From: an uncultured Bacteroidales bacterium
GTDB lineage: Bacteria > Bacteroidota > Bacteroidia > Bacteroidales > UBA4417
NCBI GenBank assembly: GCA_903879715.1
Contig: CAIRMR010000209.1
Coordinates: forward strand, 1 to 64,000
Direction of reading: 5' to 3'
DNA length: 64,000 nt
The translations under genes and the position numbers were made by a program. Numbering within the stretch: position 1 is the stretch's first letter; each line of letters starts with the position of its first letter. This document shows positions 1-9,425 of this stretch, in pieces. Under the pieces are notes generated by a model. It saw only the letters and a list, made by a program, of their open reading frames with translations, did no database searches and was not told the origin of the DNA.

Positions 1-174
1 GCTCAGCTTCCTCCCTTACCAGGCGACGTACCTCCAGAGGGAACTGAGGTTGGCGGAACCGGGGCAGGCGCCCCTGTTGGCAACGGCACCTTTATATTGC
101 TAACCCTGGCAGCAGCGTTTGCTATACGGAAGACCTATTTATTGCGGGACGTAAAAGAAGAAGAACAGGAATAG
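1..174 (+). CDS. C-terminal end of a surface/secreted protein (5' truncated by window edge)
   Basis: Frame 1 is open from the first base to a TAG at 172-174, giving 57 residues. The piece has a Pro/Gly/Glu-rich linker, then GAPVGNG, a hydrophobic stretch (FILLTLAAAFAI) and a charged tail (RKTYLLRDVKEEEQE). A short GAPxGNG motif, one membrane-length hydrophobic segment and a basic/acidic end is a tail I associate with large Bacteroidales surface proteins; that assignment is from memory of the family. The bulk of the protein lies outside the window, so its function cannot be told. A strong terminator follows at 213-252. Confidence 0.6.
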   Translation, partial: AQLPPLPGDVPPEGTEVGGTGAGAPVGNGTFILLTLAAAFAIRKTYLLRDVKEEEQE

Positions 175-212
175 CATTAGGCTATCCCGTCTTTTAAAGG
201 GAAACTACCGGT

Positions 213-252
213 AACACAGCTATGCGCTCCAGGGCGGATAGCTGTGTTTTTT
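213..252 (+). terminator. Rho-independent terminator after the truncated gene
   Basis: An 11-bp perfect stem AACACAGCTAT / ATAGCTGTGTT (213-223 and 238-248) with a 14-nt loop is followed by a run of T. It lies 39 bp after the stop codon of the preceding gene. Confidence 0.8.
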
Positions 253-337
253 GTTGTGCTGGATAAAAACAATCTCCATAGCAGGTGTCCTCCCTTAGGT
301 GCTTTTATTAATCATTTTGCACCCTTTTTGTTAGCAC

Positions 338-456
338 GTGTCCCCCTTTTTTTTCAAAAGGGGGAACAAGGGGGATTCTTTTTTAAAATCTAAACGCAAA
401 TTATTACCCGGATAGCATTCAATCCCCCTGTGGTCCCCCTTCGCCAAGGGGGACAG
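338..456. repeat. Pair of C-run/G-run inverted repeats
   Basis: Two hairpin-like blocks of the form TCCCCCTT...AAGGGGGA occur at 341-376 and 421-456, about 45 bp apart and in opposite arrangement, so they can also pair with each other. No coding sequence is visible between the terminators at 213-252 and 506-555; this block is the only structure there. Confidence 0.5.
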
Positions 457-505
457 GGCTTGCAGTGTACGCCTTTGGGTGCCTTTATTGGGTATCATTC
501 AGTTA

Positions 506-555
506 TAAAAAAAAACACCTCAAAATAAAATCTGAAGATATTATCTTGAGGTGTT
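506..555 (-). terminator. Terminator of the ilv-leu operon
   Basis: Read on the minus strand, the stem AACACCTCAA / TTGAGGTGTT (555-546 and 523-514) is followed by eight T (513-506). It lies about 40 bp beyond the leuA stop and marks the end of the operon. leuB, leuC and leuD are not in this transcript. Confidence 0.8.
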
Positions 556-597
556 GGTTAAAAATCATGGCATTCTGATTAACCAAATGTAAATCCG

Positions 598-2094
598 CTA
601 TCCTATCTTCGAAAGCGCGTCAATAAACGCCTCAACCGATGCGGTTACTATATCCGTATTCGCTGAGAAACCATAATAAAGTGTTCCTTTGTTCTCAAGC
701 TGAACATGTACTTTACCAATATCATCCGAGCCACGTGTAATGGCCTGGATAAGGAATTCCTCCAGGGTAACTGTTTTGCGGATAATCTGTTTTACCGCGT
801 TAAAGGCCGCGTCAACAGGTCCATTACCAGGTGAGGTGGCTGAATATTCCTCCCCATCCACACTGATCACCACGGAAGCTACTGGCTGAGTAGAGGAACC
901 ACATATTACTTGCAGATGTTTTAACTGGATACGCCTTGAGTGTTCCGACTGTTCTACACCTACCAATACAAAAAGGTCTTCATCTTTGATTTCCTTTTTC
1001 TTATCCGCCAGTTCGATGAATTTATCATACATATCGTTCAAATCCTCAACAGAGAGAGTGAACCCAAGCACTTCAAGACGATGCTTCAATGCAGCACGGC
1101 CCGAACGGGCGGTTAACACAATGCTCGATTCGCGGATTCCTACATCCTGCGGATCAATGATCTCGTAGTTTTCGCGGTTTTTCAATACGCCATCCTGGTG
1201 AATCCCCGATGAATGCGCAAAAGCATTCCGGCCAACAATGGCTTTATTCGGCTGAACCGGCATACGCATAAAAGTGGAAACCATACGGCTGGTTTCATAT
1301 ATCATTTGGGTATTAATACCTGTGATCAGCCCCATATTTGGTCTTGTTCTCAGGGTCATCACAACCTCTTCGAGGGAAGTATTACCGGCACGTTCGCCGA
1401 TACCGTTAATGGTAACTTCTACCTGGCGGGCGCCGTTCATGATTCCGGAAATAGAGTTGGCTGTTGCCATACCCAAATCGTTATGGCAGTGGGTGGAAAG
1501 AATTGCTCTGTCTACATTCTTAACATGATCAACCAGGTATTTGATTTTTTCGCCGTACTCATAGGGCAGGCAATATCCCGTTGTATCCGGAATATTAACA
1601 ACAGTTGCTCCGGCTTTGATAACGGCTTCCACTACCCGTGCCAGATATTCATTTTCGGTGCGACCGGCATCCTCGCAGTAGAATTCTACATCGTCGACGA
1701 AGTTACGGGCATATTTCACGGCAGCGATAGCCCGCTCAATGATTTCGTCCTGGTTCGATTTTAATTTATGCGTGATATGGTAATACGAAGTGCCAATGCC
1801 GGTGTGAATACGTTTACGCCTGGCATATTTAAGGGCATCGGCTGCCACTTCAATATCCTTTTCAACGGCGCGGGTAAGCGCGCAGATAATTGGCTCATGA
1901 ACCGCTTTCGAAATTTCGACCACCGATTTAAAATCGCCGGGACTCGAAATCGGGAAACCGGCCTCAATAACATCAACGCCTAAAGCTTCCAGCTGCTTGG
2001 CAACTTCAATTTTTTCAAGTGTGTTCAGCTGGCATCCGGGAACCTGTTCGCCATCCCGCAGCGTTGTATCAAAAACATAAACTTTATCGCTCAT
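598..2094 (-). CDS. leuA: 2-isopropylmalate synthase
   Basis: Condenses acetyl-CoA with 2-oxoisovalerate, the first committed step of leucine synthesis, in the cytoplasm. The 498-residue protein opens with [14 protein letters not shown] (Arg13, Asp14), the substrate/metal-binding signature of the HMGL-like TIM barrel, and has the metal-ligand motif HCHND at 202-206 followed by NGIGERAGN. The last ~130 residues form the LeuA regulatory (leucine-sensing) domain, with GPVDAAFNA near its start. I chose Met at 2094 (MSDKVYVFD) over an in-frame ATG 60 bases upstream because family members begin right at this strand. It is the last gene of the ilvD-ilvB-ilvN-ilvN-ilvC-leuA operon, 337 bp after ilvC. 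Citramalate synthase is a less likely reading given the LeuA-type C-terminus. Confidence 0.95.
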   Translation of the reverse strand: MSDKVYVFDTTLRDGEQVPGCQLNTLEKIEVAKQLEALGVDVIEAGFPISSPGDFKSVVEISKAVHEPIICALTRAVEKDIEVAADALKYARRKRIHTGIGTSYYHITHKLKSNQDEIIERAIAAVKYARNFVDDVEFYCEDAGRTENEYLARVVEAVIKAGATVVNIPDTTGYCLPYEYGEKIKYLVDHVKNVDRAILSTHCHNDLGMATANSISGIMNGARQVEVTINGIGERAGNTSLEEVVMTLRTRPNMGLITGINTQMIYETSRMVSTFMRMPVQPNKAIVGRNAFAHSSGIHQDGVLKNRENYEIIDPQDVGIRESSIVLTARSGRAALKHRLEVLGFTLSVEDLNDMYDKFIELADKKKEIKDEDLFVLVGVEQSEHSRRIQLKHLQVICGSSTQPVASVVISVDGEEYSATSPGNGPVDAAFNAVKQIIRKTVTLEEFLIQAITRGSDDIGKVHVQLENKGTLYYGFSANTDIVTASVEAFIDALSKIG

Positions 2095-2431
2095 TTTTAT
2101 TTGTTTTAATGAAGCATTCTTTTTTATATGACAAGGCGAGGGGTGATTGGGCAAGGGGATAAAGGGAGAGGGGTGACAGGGAGAGGGGCGATGGGGCGAG
2201 AGGCGAGAGGCGAGGGGCGACAGGGAGACCGAAGCCGGAACAATTGAACATTTTAACTACAGAACAATTGACCTTTGAACCTTTGAACCTTTAAATGCCG
2301 CAGGCATTTACACTTTGTCTTGTTTCGGGGGTTTGGCTCCGCTCACCCGCCTTCAACAACCTGCGTTTAGCGCCTTTGAACATTAGAGCTTTTAAACCCC
2401 TAAACCCCAACCCCTAAATCCTAACACCTTT
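2095..2431. other. Intergenic spacer ilvC-leuA with low-complexity GAGGCGAGAGGCGA-type repeats
   Basis: The 337-bp gap holds an imperfect GAGGGGCGA/GAGGCGA array (about 2150-2225), then TTGAACCTTTGAACC words (2268-2292) and a short palindrome TGCCGCAGGCA. No ORF or terminator is convincing, so leuA is probably still co-transcribed with ilvC. Confidence 0.5.
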
Positions 2432-3478
2432 CTAATTATTCTCCGGCCTCAATTTGCGTACAGCAGCCCCGGCCACCCACATTTCCGAATCGCGGAGTTC
2501 TTTCAGCTCAACTTCGAGTTTTTCGCGGTAATCAGGCTTGCTGTTGGAGTCAATCGAAAGCTGGGCTTCGTTGCCGCTGGCTACTTCGTTGTATAATTCT
2601 TCAAAAACAGGTTTGGTAGCATCACGGAACTTCTTCCACCAGTCGAGAGCGCCACGCTGCGCTGTGGTTGAACAGTTGGCGTACATCCAGTCCATCCCGT
2701 TTTCGGCTACAAGCGGCATAAGGCTTTGTGTAAGTTCTTCAACGGTTTCGTTAAAAGCTTCGGAAGGACTGTGTCCTTTGCTGCGTAAAACATCGTACTG
2801 TGCGGCAAAAATCCCCTGTATAGCTCCCATCAGAGTACCACGTTCGCCGGTAAGGTCGGAGAAAACTTCTTTTTTGAAATCGGTTTCGAAAAGGTAGCCT
2901 GATCCAACCCCAATTCCCAAAGCAACAACGCGGTCGAAAGCACGGCCTGTGGCATCCTGGAAAATAGCATAACTCGAATTGAGACCCCTGCCTTGCAGAA
3001 ACATTCTCCTGAGGCTGGTTCCTGAACCTTTTGGCGCAACCAGGATTACATCAACATCAGCAGGAGGAATAATGCCTGTGCGTTCCTTGTAGGTAATTCC
3101 AAAGCCGTGTGAAAAATACAGAGCTTTTCCGGGAGTCAGGTTTTTTTTGATGGTTGGCCATAATGCGATCTGGCCGGCATCGGACAACAGGAACTGTAAG
3201 ATTGTACCTTTCTGGCAGGCTTCTTCAATTTCGAAAAGTGTAACGCCCGGCTCCCAGCCGTCTTTAACTGCCTTGTCCCATGATTTGGAGTTTGACCGCT
3301 GACCAATGATCACGTTAAAACCATTGTCACGGAGGTTGAGCGACTGACCCGGGCCCTGAACGCCATACCCTATAATTGCTATAGTTTCATCTTTAAGGGT
3401 TTCGATAGCTTTTGCCAAAGGAAACTCTTCGCGGGTTACTACATTTTCTTCAGTTGATCCAAATTTGATTTTTGCCAT
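2432..3478 (-). CDS. ilvC: Ketol-acid reductoisomerase (NADP+)
   Basis: Catalyses the Mg-dependent alkyl migration and NADPH reduction of acetolactate/acetohydroxybutyrate in Ile/Val synthesis. The 348-residue protein has the Rossmann motif GYGVQGPG at 37-44 and the cofactor loop GQRSNSKSWDKA after it, where the Arg and Ser residues favour NADPH. The C-terminal knotted helical domain carries acidic metal ligands (DLTGERGTLMG region). Its length fits class I enzymes. It is fourth-type gene in the operon, after the two ilvN copies and separated from them by a 587-bp repeat-filled gap, and before leuA. Confidence 0.95.
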   Translation of the reverse strand: MAKIKFGSTEENVVTREEFPLAKAIETLKDETIAIIGYGVQGPGQSLNLRDNGFNVIIGQRSNSKSWDKAVKDGWEPGVTLFEIEEACQKGTILQFLLSDAGQIALWPTIKKNLTPGKALYFSHGFGITYKERTGIIPPADVDVILVAPKGSGTSLRRMFLQGRGLNSSYAIFQDATGRAFDRVVALGIGVGSGYLFETDFKKEVFSDLTGERGTLMGAIQGIFAAQYDVLRSKGHSPSEAFNETVEELTQSLMPLVAENGMDWMYANCSTTAQRGALDWWKKFRDATKPVFEELYNEVASGNEAQLSIDSNSKPDYREKLEVELKELRDSEMWVAGAAVRKLRPENN

Positions 3479-3528
3479 TGTTTTTGAATGTTATTAGTTA
3501 ATCGTTATTAGTAATTCGTTTATAAATA

Positions 3529-3834
3529 GTCGGAAGTCGGAAGTCGGGAGTCGGAAGTGTTTCAACCGACATAAATCTTCGTTTCGTTTAAGTTTTTTAT
3601 TCATTTATTTTGTGATAGGCTTTTATGGAAGTGATTTGTCGGAAGTCGGGAGTCGGAAGTCGGAAGGGTTTCAACCGATATAAATCTTCGTTCCGTTTAA
3701 GTTTTTTATTCATTGATCTTGTGATAGGCTTTTATGGAAGTGATTTGTCGGAAGTCAGAAGTCGGGAGTCGGAAGGGTTTCAACCGATATAAATCTTCGT
3801 TCCGTTTAAGTTTTTTATTCATTGATCTTGTGAT
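3529..3834. repeat. 109-bp tandem repeat, about 2.8 copies
   Basis: Units begin at 3529, 3638 and 3747, an exact 109-bp period. Each unit has a GTCGGAAGTCGGGAGTCGG block, then TTTCAACCGAYATAAATCTTCG and an AT-rich tail ending TTGTGATAGGC. The units differ by a few substitutions and by rearrangement of the heptamer block. The array sits between ilvC and the second ilvN, inside the operon. Confidence 0.9.
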
Positions 3835-3884
3835 TTTTATTCTTTTGAATTTATTCCATTTTATTAGCTTTTCAAAGATTCCAG

Positions 3885-4055
3885 TTTCGGTCTTCCGTCT
3901 TCGGACTCCCAGCTTCCGACTTCCGACTTCCGTCTTCCAGCTTCTTACTTCCGTCTTCTGTCTTCCGACTTCCGTCTTCCGACTTCCGACTTCCGACTTC
4001 CAGCTTCTTACTTCCGTCTTCCGATTTCCGTCTTCCGACTTCCAACCCCTTTTCC
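3885..4055. repeat. Heptamer array CTTCCGN / complement of GTCGGAAG
   Basis: About 170 bp of loosely tandem 7-bp units (CTTCCGA, CTTCCGT, CTTCCAG). This is the reverse complement of the heptamers that begin each 109-bp unit at 3529-3834, so the gap can fold into a long imperfect hairpin. The same words recur at 31904-32043, 44018-44040, 53972-54030 and 54128-54320. Open frames through it are repeat translations and were not called as genes. Confidence 0.85.
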
Positions 4056-4065
4056 CAACCCCTTC

Positions 4066-4635
4066 TCAATTCGCCTTTCTCAGTTTCCTCCTTGTCTCAA
4101 CTCTCTCCAGCAGTTCATCCCTTTCTTTTAGAAATTCCGATAATTTTTCAATCGGCGAACGGGTCAAAGCAATCCTTCCTGAACGGATAAACTGCAACAC
4201 TCCAAACTTGTTCAGTCCCTGGAAAAGATCCTGGGTTTCTTCTTTATGACCGGTTTTTTCGATAACGGTGTATTCAGGGGTAATTTCCAGAATCCGGGCG
4301 TTGTGACTCCGGATGAGTTTCTCAATGTCATCGCTTTCCATCAACGACTTTGTAAGTACTTTATACAAAGCTATTTCCTGGTAAATCATTTCCTCGTTGG
4401 TATGATAAAAGGCTTTAAGAACATCCACAATTTTATCAATCTGTTTTACAATGTTTTTGACTTTCTCTTCTTCTTCGTTGATAACAATTGTGATCTTATG
4501 AATTCCGGGCAGTGCTGATTCAGAGCCCGTGAGGCTTTCGATATTTACTTGCCGGCGGGTGAGTATTATAGTAATGCGGTTGGTCAAACCGATATGGTTC
4601 TCGCTGTAAGTAGTGATTATAAATTCTTTTTTCAT
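4066..4635 (-). CDS. ilvN: Acetolactate synthase regulatory (small) subunit, second copy
   Basis: A 189-residue protein with an N-terminal ACT domain (about residues 4-75, beginning EFIITTYSENHIGLTNRI) and the second ALS small-subunit domain (about 85-160, with NARILEITPEYTVIEKTGH). It would bind valine and modulate IlvB. Start taken at 4635 (MKKEFIITTYS), which aligns with the paralogue; 19 more codons are open upstream but have no family counterpart. By my count about four residues in five match the upstream copy, so this is a tandem duplication. The main differences are at the C-terminal tail (RRKLRKAN), in the ACT loop (NEEEEKVKN) and in the mid-region VLTKS. Twenty-five bases separate the two genes. 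Confidence 0.9.
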   Translation of the reverse strand: MKKEFIITTYSENHIGLTNRITIILTRRQVNIESLTGSESALPGIHKITIVINEEEEKVKNIVKQIDKIVDVLKAFYHTNEEMIYQEIALYKVLTKSLMESDDIEKLIRSHNARILEITPEYTVIEKTGHKEETQDLFQGLNKFGVLQFIRSGRIALTRSPIEKLSEFLKERDELLERVETRRKLRKAN

Positions 4636-4660
4636 TTCAATCGTCTTCAAAAACCAGTTG

Positions 4661-5227
4661 TTACACCTTGGCAATTTTGCCTTTGGATTCAATTTTTGCC
4701 AGCAGCGCGTCTCTTTCTTTCAGGAATTCCGAAAGTTTTTCGATAGGCGAACGGGTAATTGCTATTCTGCCTGAGCGTATAAACTGCAGTACACCAAACG
4801 GATTTAATCCGTTGAATAATTCCTGGGTTTCTTCCTTATGCCCTGTTTTTTCGATAACCGTGTACTCCGGTGTGATTTCAAGTATCCTGGCATTGTGCTT
4901 GCGGATAAGTTTTTCAATCTGGTCGCTCTCCATAAGTGGCGCTGTAGGCACTTTATACAAGGCAATTTCCTGGAAGATCATTTCCTCGTTAGTATGGTAA
5001 AACGCCTTGAGGACTTCAATCTGCTTGTCGATCTGCTTAACGATATTGCTGACTTTATCCCTGGTTTCGTTTACTACTATGGTAAATTTCGAAATGCCTT
5101 TCAGCGCAGATTCAGAAACAGTAAGGCTCTCGATGTTTACTTTGCGACGGGTAAATATGATTGTAATGCGGTTCAGCAAACCGATATGGTTTTCGCTGTA
5201 TGCGGATATGATATATTCTTGTTTCAT
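4661..5227 (-). CDS. ilvN: Acetolactate synthase regulatory (small) subunit, first copy
   Basis: A 188-residue ALS small subunit following ilvB. It has an ACT domain at about 4-75 (EYIISAYSENHIGLLNRI), the conserved AFYHTNEEMI segment, and a C-terminal domain with NARILEITPEYTVIEKTGHKEET. It should activate IlvB and confer feedback inhibition by branched-chain amino acids. The gene lies 195 bp downstream of ilvB, the gap being partly a hexamer repeat, and 25 bp upstream of its tandem paralogue at 4066-4635. Confidence 0.93.
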   Translation of the reverse strand: MKQEYIISAYSENHIGLLNRITIIFTRRKVNIESLTVSESALKGISKFTIVVNETRDKVSNIVKQIDKQIEVLKAFYHTNEEMIFQEIALYKVPTAPLMESDQIEKLIRKHNARILEITPEYTVIEKTGHKEETQELFNGLNPFGVLQFIRSGRIAITRSPIEKLSEFLKERDALLAKIESKGKIAKV

Positions 5228-5269
5228 TTTGTCAGAAGTTAAACTGTTTAACTATTCTTGTGATACTTT

Positions 5270-5348
5270 GGTTCTGATTGAGGTTGAGGTTGAGGTTCAG
5301 GTTCAGGTTGAGATTGAGGTTGAGGCTGAGGTTGAGGCTGAGGCTGCA
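5270..5348. repeat. GAGGTT/GAGGCT/CAGGTT hexamer repeat
   Basis: About 13 imperfect 6-bp units (GAGGTT, CAGGTT, GAGGCT, GAGATT) lie in the gap between ilvB and ilvN. Six-base periodicity keeps a Val/Glu-type frame open on the plus strand, but no gene is supported. Confidence 0.85.
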
Positions 5349-5422
5349 GGATTTATCTTAGAACTATCTTAACCTCTACCTTAACCTTTTCCTTAACCAT
5401 ATTTAAATAGCTGCCATAGGCC

Positions 5423-7171
5423 CTATTTTACCGCATCTTCAGGACTCAACAGAATATCGGAAACGGATGCTCCTGCAGGAACCATGGGGAAGACATTATC
5501 GTCCTTTTCAATATTAACCTCAAGCAGATAGGGGCCTTCGGTCTCGAACATAACTTTGATGGCATCATCAAGTTTATCGCGGTCCGTAACATGGTTGCCC
5601 GGAATGCCATACGCATCAGCTACTTTTACAAAGTCGGGACTTAAAATTTCAGTAAAAGAGTATCTTTTTTCAAAGAAAAGCTCCTGCCACTGACGAACCA
5701 TTCCCAGGAAATGGTTGTTAAGGATCACCATTTTTACACCCAGTTTTTCCTGGGCAATGGTACCCAGTTCCTGGATGGTCATCTGGAAACCGCCATCACC
5801 GGCAAACACTACAACTTCGCGGTTGGGTTCGCCTAATTTGGCGCCGATGGCTGCTGGCAATCCAAAACCCATTGTTCCCAGACCACCTGAAGTGATATGG
5901 CTTCGTGGCTGTGTGAACCTGGAATAACGCGCCGTAGCCATTTGATGCTGACCCACATCCGAAACAATTACGGCCTTATTTTTAGTGTATTCCGAAACCC
6001 TGCGTACTACTTCTCCCATTGTTAAACCAGGTTTTGTAGGATATACATCAGAATGAATAACCTTTTTTACTTCAATAGCCATGGCTTGTTTGAATTCTTT
6101 CACCCATTCCTTATGCTTGTTCGGACTAACGATATGGGTCAACAAACGAAGTATTTTCTTGGCATCGCCCAATAAGGCCACATCCGTTTTTACATTTTTA
6201 TTGATTTCGGCAGGATCAATTTCGATATGAATGATTTTTGCCTGCTTGGCATAGGTTTTCAGCGTACCGGTTACGCGGTCGTCGAAGCGCATTCCAACGG
6301 CAATCAGCAAATCACATTCATTGGTTTTAATATTCGGACCATAGTTGCCGTGCATTCCCAGCATTCCTACGTTTAAAGGGTGATCGCTGTTTAAAGCTGA
6401 TAAGCCCAGGAGTGTCCATGCTGCGGGGATACCGGTTTTATCTATAAAACTTTTCAGTTCCCGTTCCGCTTCTCCAAGCATAATTCCCTGCCCGAAAACC
6501 AGGAAAGGTTTCTTTGCCCCGTTTATTAAGGTTGCTGCTTCAGCTAATTTCTCTTTATTTACAGGATATTCGGGAACATAACTCCTGATTTTATGGCATT
6601 TGGCATATTTGTATTTCAACTTGCCAAACTGTGCGTCTTTGGTAATATCCAGCAAAACCGGTCCCGGCCTGCCTGAGGCGGCAATATAAAAAGCCTTGGC
6701 AATGGCTTCAGGAATATCTTCCGGAGTTGTAATCTGGAAATTCCATTTGGTAACCGGCATCGAAAGGCCGACCACATCTGATTCCTGGAAAGCGTCGGTG
6801 CCAAGTAAACCCGAAGTAACCTGGCCGGTGATACAGACCAAAGGTGTGGAATCAATCTGCGCATCGGCAATACCGGTCATAAGATTGGTAGCACCGGGAC
6901 CTGAGGTGGCAATACATACACCTACTTTTCCCGTTACGCGGGCATATCCCTGTGCGGCATGTACAGCGCCCTGTTCGTGGCGGGTAAGAATATGCCTGAG
7001 TGCATTGCGATAATCGTACAATGCATCGTAAACCGGCATAATGGCTCCGCCGGGATAACCGAAAATAACTTCCGCACCTTCAGCAATTAAGGAACGGATA
7101 ACAGCTTCGCTACCGGTAATTTCAACATCCTGCTGCTGTGACCTACGGGTTTCTTTTTCTTTAGTCGTCAT
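5423..7171 (-). CDS. ilvB: Acetolactate synthase catalytic (large) subunit
   Basis: ThDP-dependent condensation of two pyruvates, or of pyruvate with 2-oxobutyrate, the first common step for Val/Leu and Ile. The 582-residue protein has the three ThDP-enzyme domains: an N-terminal Pyr domain with catalytic Glu66 in RHEQGAVHAA, a central domain (around GMLGMHGNYGPN), and a C-terminal PP domain with GDGGFQMT from residue 458 and NN at about 485, the Mg-ThDP motif. The length is typical. It is the second gene of the operon, 88 bp downstream of ilvD; the two small subunits follow. Confidence 0.96.
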   Translation of the reverse strand: MTTKEKETRRSQQQDVEITGSEAVIRSLIAEGAEVIFGYPGGAIMPVYDALYDYRNALRHILTRHEQGAVHAAQGYARVTGKVGVCIATSGPGATNLMTGIADAQIDSTPLVCITGQVTSGLLGTDAFQESDVVGLSMPVTKWNFQITTPEDIPEAIAKAFYIAASGRPGPVLLDITKDAQFGKLKYKYAKCHKIRSYVPEYPVNKEKLAEAATLINGAKKPFLVFGQGIMLGEAERELKSFIDKTGIPAAWTLLGLSALNSDHPLNVGMLGMHGNYGPNIKTNECDLLIAVGMRFDDRVTGTLKTYAKQAKIIHIEIDPAEINKNVKTDVALLGDAKKILRLLTHIVSPNKHKEWVKEFKQAMAIEVKKVIHSDVYPTKPGLTMGEVVRRVSEYTKNKAVIVSDVGQHQMATARYSRFTQPRSHITSGGLGTMGFGLPAAIGAKLGEPNREVVVFAGDGGFQMTIQELGTIAQEKLGVKMVILNNHFLGMVRQWQELFFEKRYSFTEILSPDFVKVADAYGIPGNHVTDRDKLDDAIKVMFETEGPYLLEVNIEKDDNVFPMVPAGASVSDILLSPEDAVK

Positions 7172-7259
7172 AATTATCTCTGTTGGTTATTTATCAATAG
7201 TAAATCTTTAAGTGCCGGAATCCTGTCAGATTCAACTTCAGGCATTATAATTTTTTGTT

Positions 7260-9089
7260 TTACTCAATCATACGCACGGCACCTTTATCGGCCGATGAAA
7301 CATGCATGGCGTAAATTTTAAGCGCATCCGAAATATTTCTCTTCCTGGTTTGCGGTGTATAAGCAGCTTTTGCACGTGAGGTTTCATTGTCCTTTCTGCG
7401 TTTCAGTTCTTCCTCACTTACATTCAGATTGATTGCGCGTGTGGCAATATCAATTACTATGGTATCGTTATCTTTTATCAGGGCAATTTCACCGCCAGCT
7501 GCTGCTTCGGGGGAAACATGGCCGATGGAAAGCCCTGAAGTGCCTCCAGAAAAGCGACCATCAGTTATCAACGCACAAACCTTATCAAGTTTCAGGGTTT
7601 TAAGGTAGGAAGTCGGGTAAAGCATTTCCTGCATCCCGGGACCGCCTTTGGGGCCTTCGTAACGGATAACCACAACATCACCGGCATTTACCTTTCCACT
7701 CAATATTCCATGAACAGCTTCATCCTGCGATTCAAAAACCCTTGCTGTTCCTTCGAAATGAAACAGAGCGGGATCGATTCCGGCGGTTTTTACGATACTG
7801 CCTTTTGTGGCAATGTTTCCGTATAAAACGGCAAGTCCGCCATCCTGGAAATAGGCATGTTCAACATCACGGATACATCCCGAAACACGGTTATCATCCA
7901 GTTTTGTATAACGGGTATCCTGCGATCCCATTACCAGGTTTATTTTATGAGCCGGCGCGCTGCTGAATATCTGCATGGCTTCGGCAGTAACATCGGTACT
8001 TAGAATATCAAAAGCATTTATTGCCTGTCCCAGGTTTAACCCATCAACACGGTAAGCTGAAGTGTCCATAAGGCCGGCACGGTTCAATTCGCCAAGCAGC
8101 GACAGGATTCCTCCCGCGCGGTTAACATCCTCGACATGGTACTGTGAGCTAGGCGAAACTTTGCAAAGGCAAGGCGTTTTCCGCGAAAGCTCATCGATAT
8201 CCTTCATCGTGAAATCAACGCCGGCTTCGTGAGCAACGGCAAGTAAGTGTAGAACTGTATTGGTTGATCCTCCCATGGCAATATCCAATGTCATGGCATT
8301 TGTAAATGCTTTTTTGGATGCAACCTGCCTTGGAAGTACAGTTTCGTTTCCTTTATCATAATATTCGCGGGCCATTTCAACAATACGGCCGGCAGCTTTT
8401 TCGAAAAGTTTCAGCCTGTTGACATGCGTTGCGACAACAGTTCCGTTTCCGGGAAGTGACAAGCCCAAAGCTTCGGTAAGGCAGTTCATGCTGTTGGCGG
8501 TAAACATTCCGGAGCAGGAACCACAGGTCGGGCAAGCGGATTGCTCAACTTTGGCAAGATCAGTATCGCTAACGCTATCGTCGGCACCCATAACCATGGC
8601 ATCAACCAGGTCGAGTTTGCGATCGCCCATAATGCCGGCTTCCATTGGTCCGCCGGAAACAAAAATGGTTGGAACGTTCAGCCTCATGGCAGCCATCAGC
8701 ATGCCGGGAGTAATTTTGTCGCAATTGCTGATGCAGATAAGCGCATCGGCTTTATGAGCATTCACCATGTATTCAACACTGTCGGCAATCAGGTCGCGCG
8801 ATGGAAGTGAATACAACATACCGTCGTGGCCCATGGCAATACCGTCGTCAATGGCAATGGTATTGAACTCGGCGGCAAAACATCCTTGCGCTTCGATCAG
8901 TCCTTTAACATACTGCCCGATAGAATGCAGATGCGCGTGCCCGGGAACAAACTGGGTGAACGAATTGGCAATGGCGATAAGCGGTTTGCCAAACTGCTCT
9001 TCTTTCATTCCGTTTGCACGCCAGAGGCTTCGGGCTCCTGCCATTTTACGGCCTTTGGTTGATGTATCGCTGCGAAGTGGGATCTGCAT
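7260..9089 (-). CDS. ilvD: Dihydroxy-acid dehydratase
   Basis: Dehydrates 2,3-dihydroxy-isovalerate and -methylvalerate to the 2-oxo acids. The 609-residue protein follows the E. coli IlvD pattern closely (HGRxMAGAR-like [29 protein letters not shown]). Cluster cysteines are visible in NCDK (Cys123) and in CPTCGSC (186, 189, 192), fitting the oxygen-sensitive [4Fe-4S] type. Start placed at 9089 ([13 protein letters not shown]) rather than 27 bases upstream, because relatives begin here. It is the first structural gene of the operon. The leader peptide and attenuator lie at 9362-9497, about 275 bp upstream. Confidence 0.95.
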   Translation of the reverse strand: MQIPLRSDTSTKGRKMAGARSLWRANGMKEEQFGKPLIAIANSFTQFVPGHAHLHSIGQYVKGLIEAQGCFAAEFNTIAIDDGIAMGHDGMLYSLPSRDLIADSVEYMVNAHKADALICISNCDKITPGMLMAAMRLNVPTIFVSGGPMEAGIMGDRKLDLVDAMVMGADDSVSDTDLAKVEQSACPTCGSCSGMFTANSMNCLTEALGLSLPGNGTVVATHVNRLKLFEKAAGRIVEMAREYYDKGNETVLPRQVASKKAFTNAMTLDIAMGGSTNTVLHLLAVAHEAGVDFTMKDIDELSRKTPCLCKVSPSSQYHVEDVNRAGGILSLLGELNRAGLMDTSAYRVDGLNLGQAINAFDILSTDVTAEAMQIFSSAPAHKINLVMGSQDTRYTKLDDNRVSGCIRDVEHAYFQDGGLAVLYGNIATKGSIVKTAGIDPALFHFEGTARVFESQDEAVHGILSGKVNAGDVVVIRYEGPKGGPGMQEMLYPTSYLKTLKLDKVCALITDGRFSGGTSGLSIGHVSPEAAAGGEIALIKDNDTIVIDIATRAINLNVSEEELKRRKDNETSRAKAAYTPQTRKRNISDALKIYAMHVSSADKGAVRMIE

Positions 9090-9229
9090 TATGATTTTAT
9101 TAGATTTTAATTGCAATTCAGTGGTTAAAATTCATTTATCTGAGGGTAAACATTTAAAAAAGCAAAGGCACTATTCATAAACAGTTTTGCTTTCAAAATG
9201 ATTTTTAGTTTTGGTTTAAAACTCTTCTT

Positions 9230-9303
9230 TGCCACAGATTTCACAGATTTTCGCAGATTAATTTTTTAATTTCTATGCTTATCTGCGAAATCTGTGGCTA
9301 TAC
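9230..9303. repeat. Palindrome of CCACAGATTTC words
   Basis: GCCACAGATTTCACAGATTT (9230-9249) is mirrored by ATCTGCGAAATCTGTGGC (9281-9298) around an AT-rich loop, so the RNA can fold into a long imperfect hairpin. It lies in the ilvD 5' untranslated region. The same words recur at 29590-29700 and in part at 57590-57660. Confidence 0.75.
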
Positions 9304-9361
9304 TTTTATTTTTTCAAACTAAGAACTTCATTATCAGTGCTAATTCAGACAATTCTTTTAC

Positions 9362-9400
9362 ATCAAAAAGCCCCTCTCAGTTCAAGTGAGAGAGGCTTCT
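9362..9400 (-). terminator. Attenuator terminator of the ilv-leu operon
   Basis: On the minus strand AAGCCTCTCTCA (9398-9387) pairs with TGAGAGGGGCTT (9379-9368), 12 bp with one G-U, followed directly by T residues. It begins 27 nt after the stop codon of the leader peptide and precedes ilvD. That is the arrangement expected for transcription attenuation. I could not settle a competing antiterminator by eye. Confidence 0.85.
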
Positions 9401-9425
9401 GTTTATATTTTGTTAAACAACATTC

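Noticed and set aside
1213-1764. Plus-strand ORF antisense to leuA
   Set aside because: It lies wholly opposite a well-conserved leuA and has no recognisable domain; it is a shadow frame.
3529-3834. Possible CRISPR array
   Set aside because: The 109-bp units are nearly identical end to end, so there are no unique spacers, and no cas genes are present.
3734-4249. 171-codon plus-strand ORF over the ilvN-ilvC gap
   Set aside because: It is mostly the repeated LPTSVFRLPTS pattern from the heptamer array; repeat translation, not a gene.
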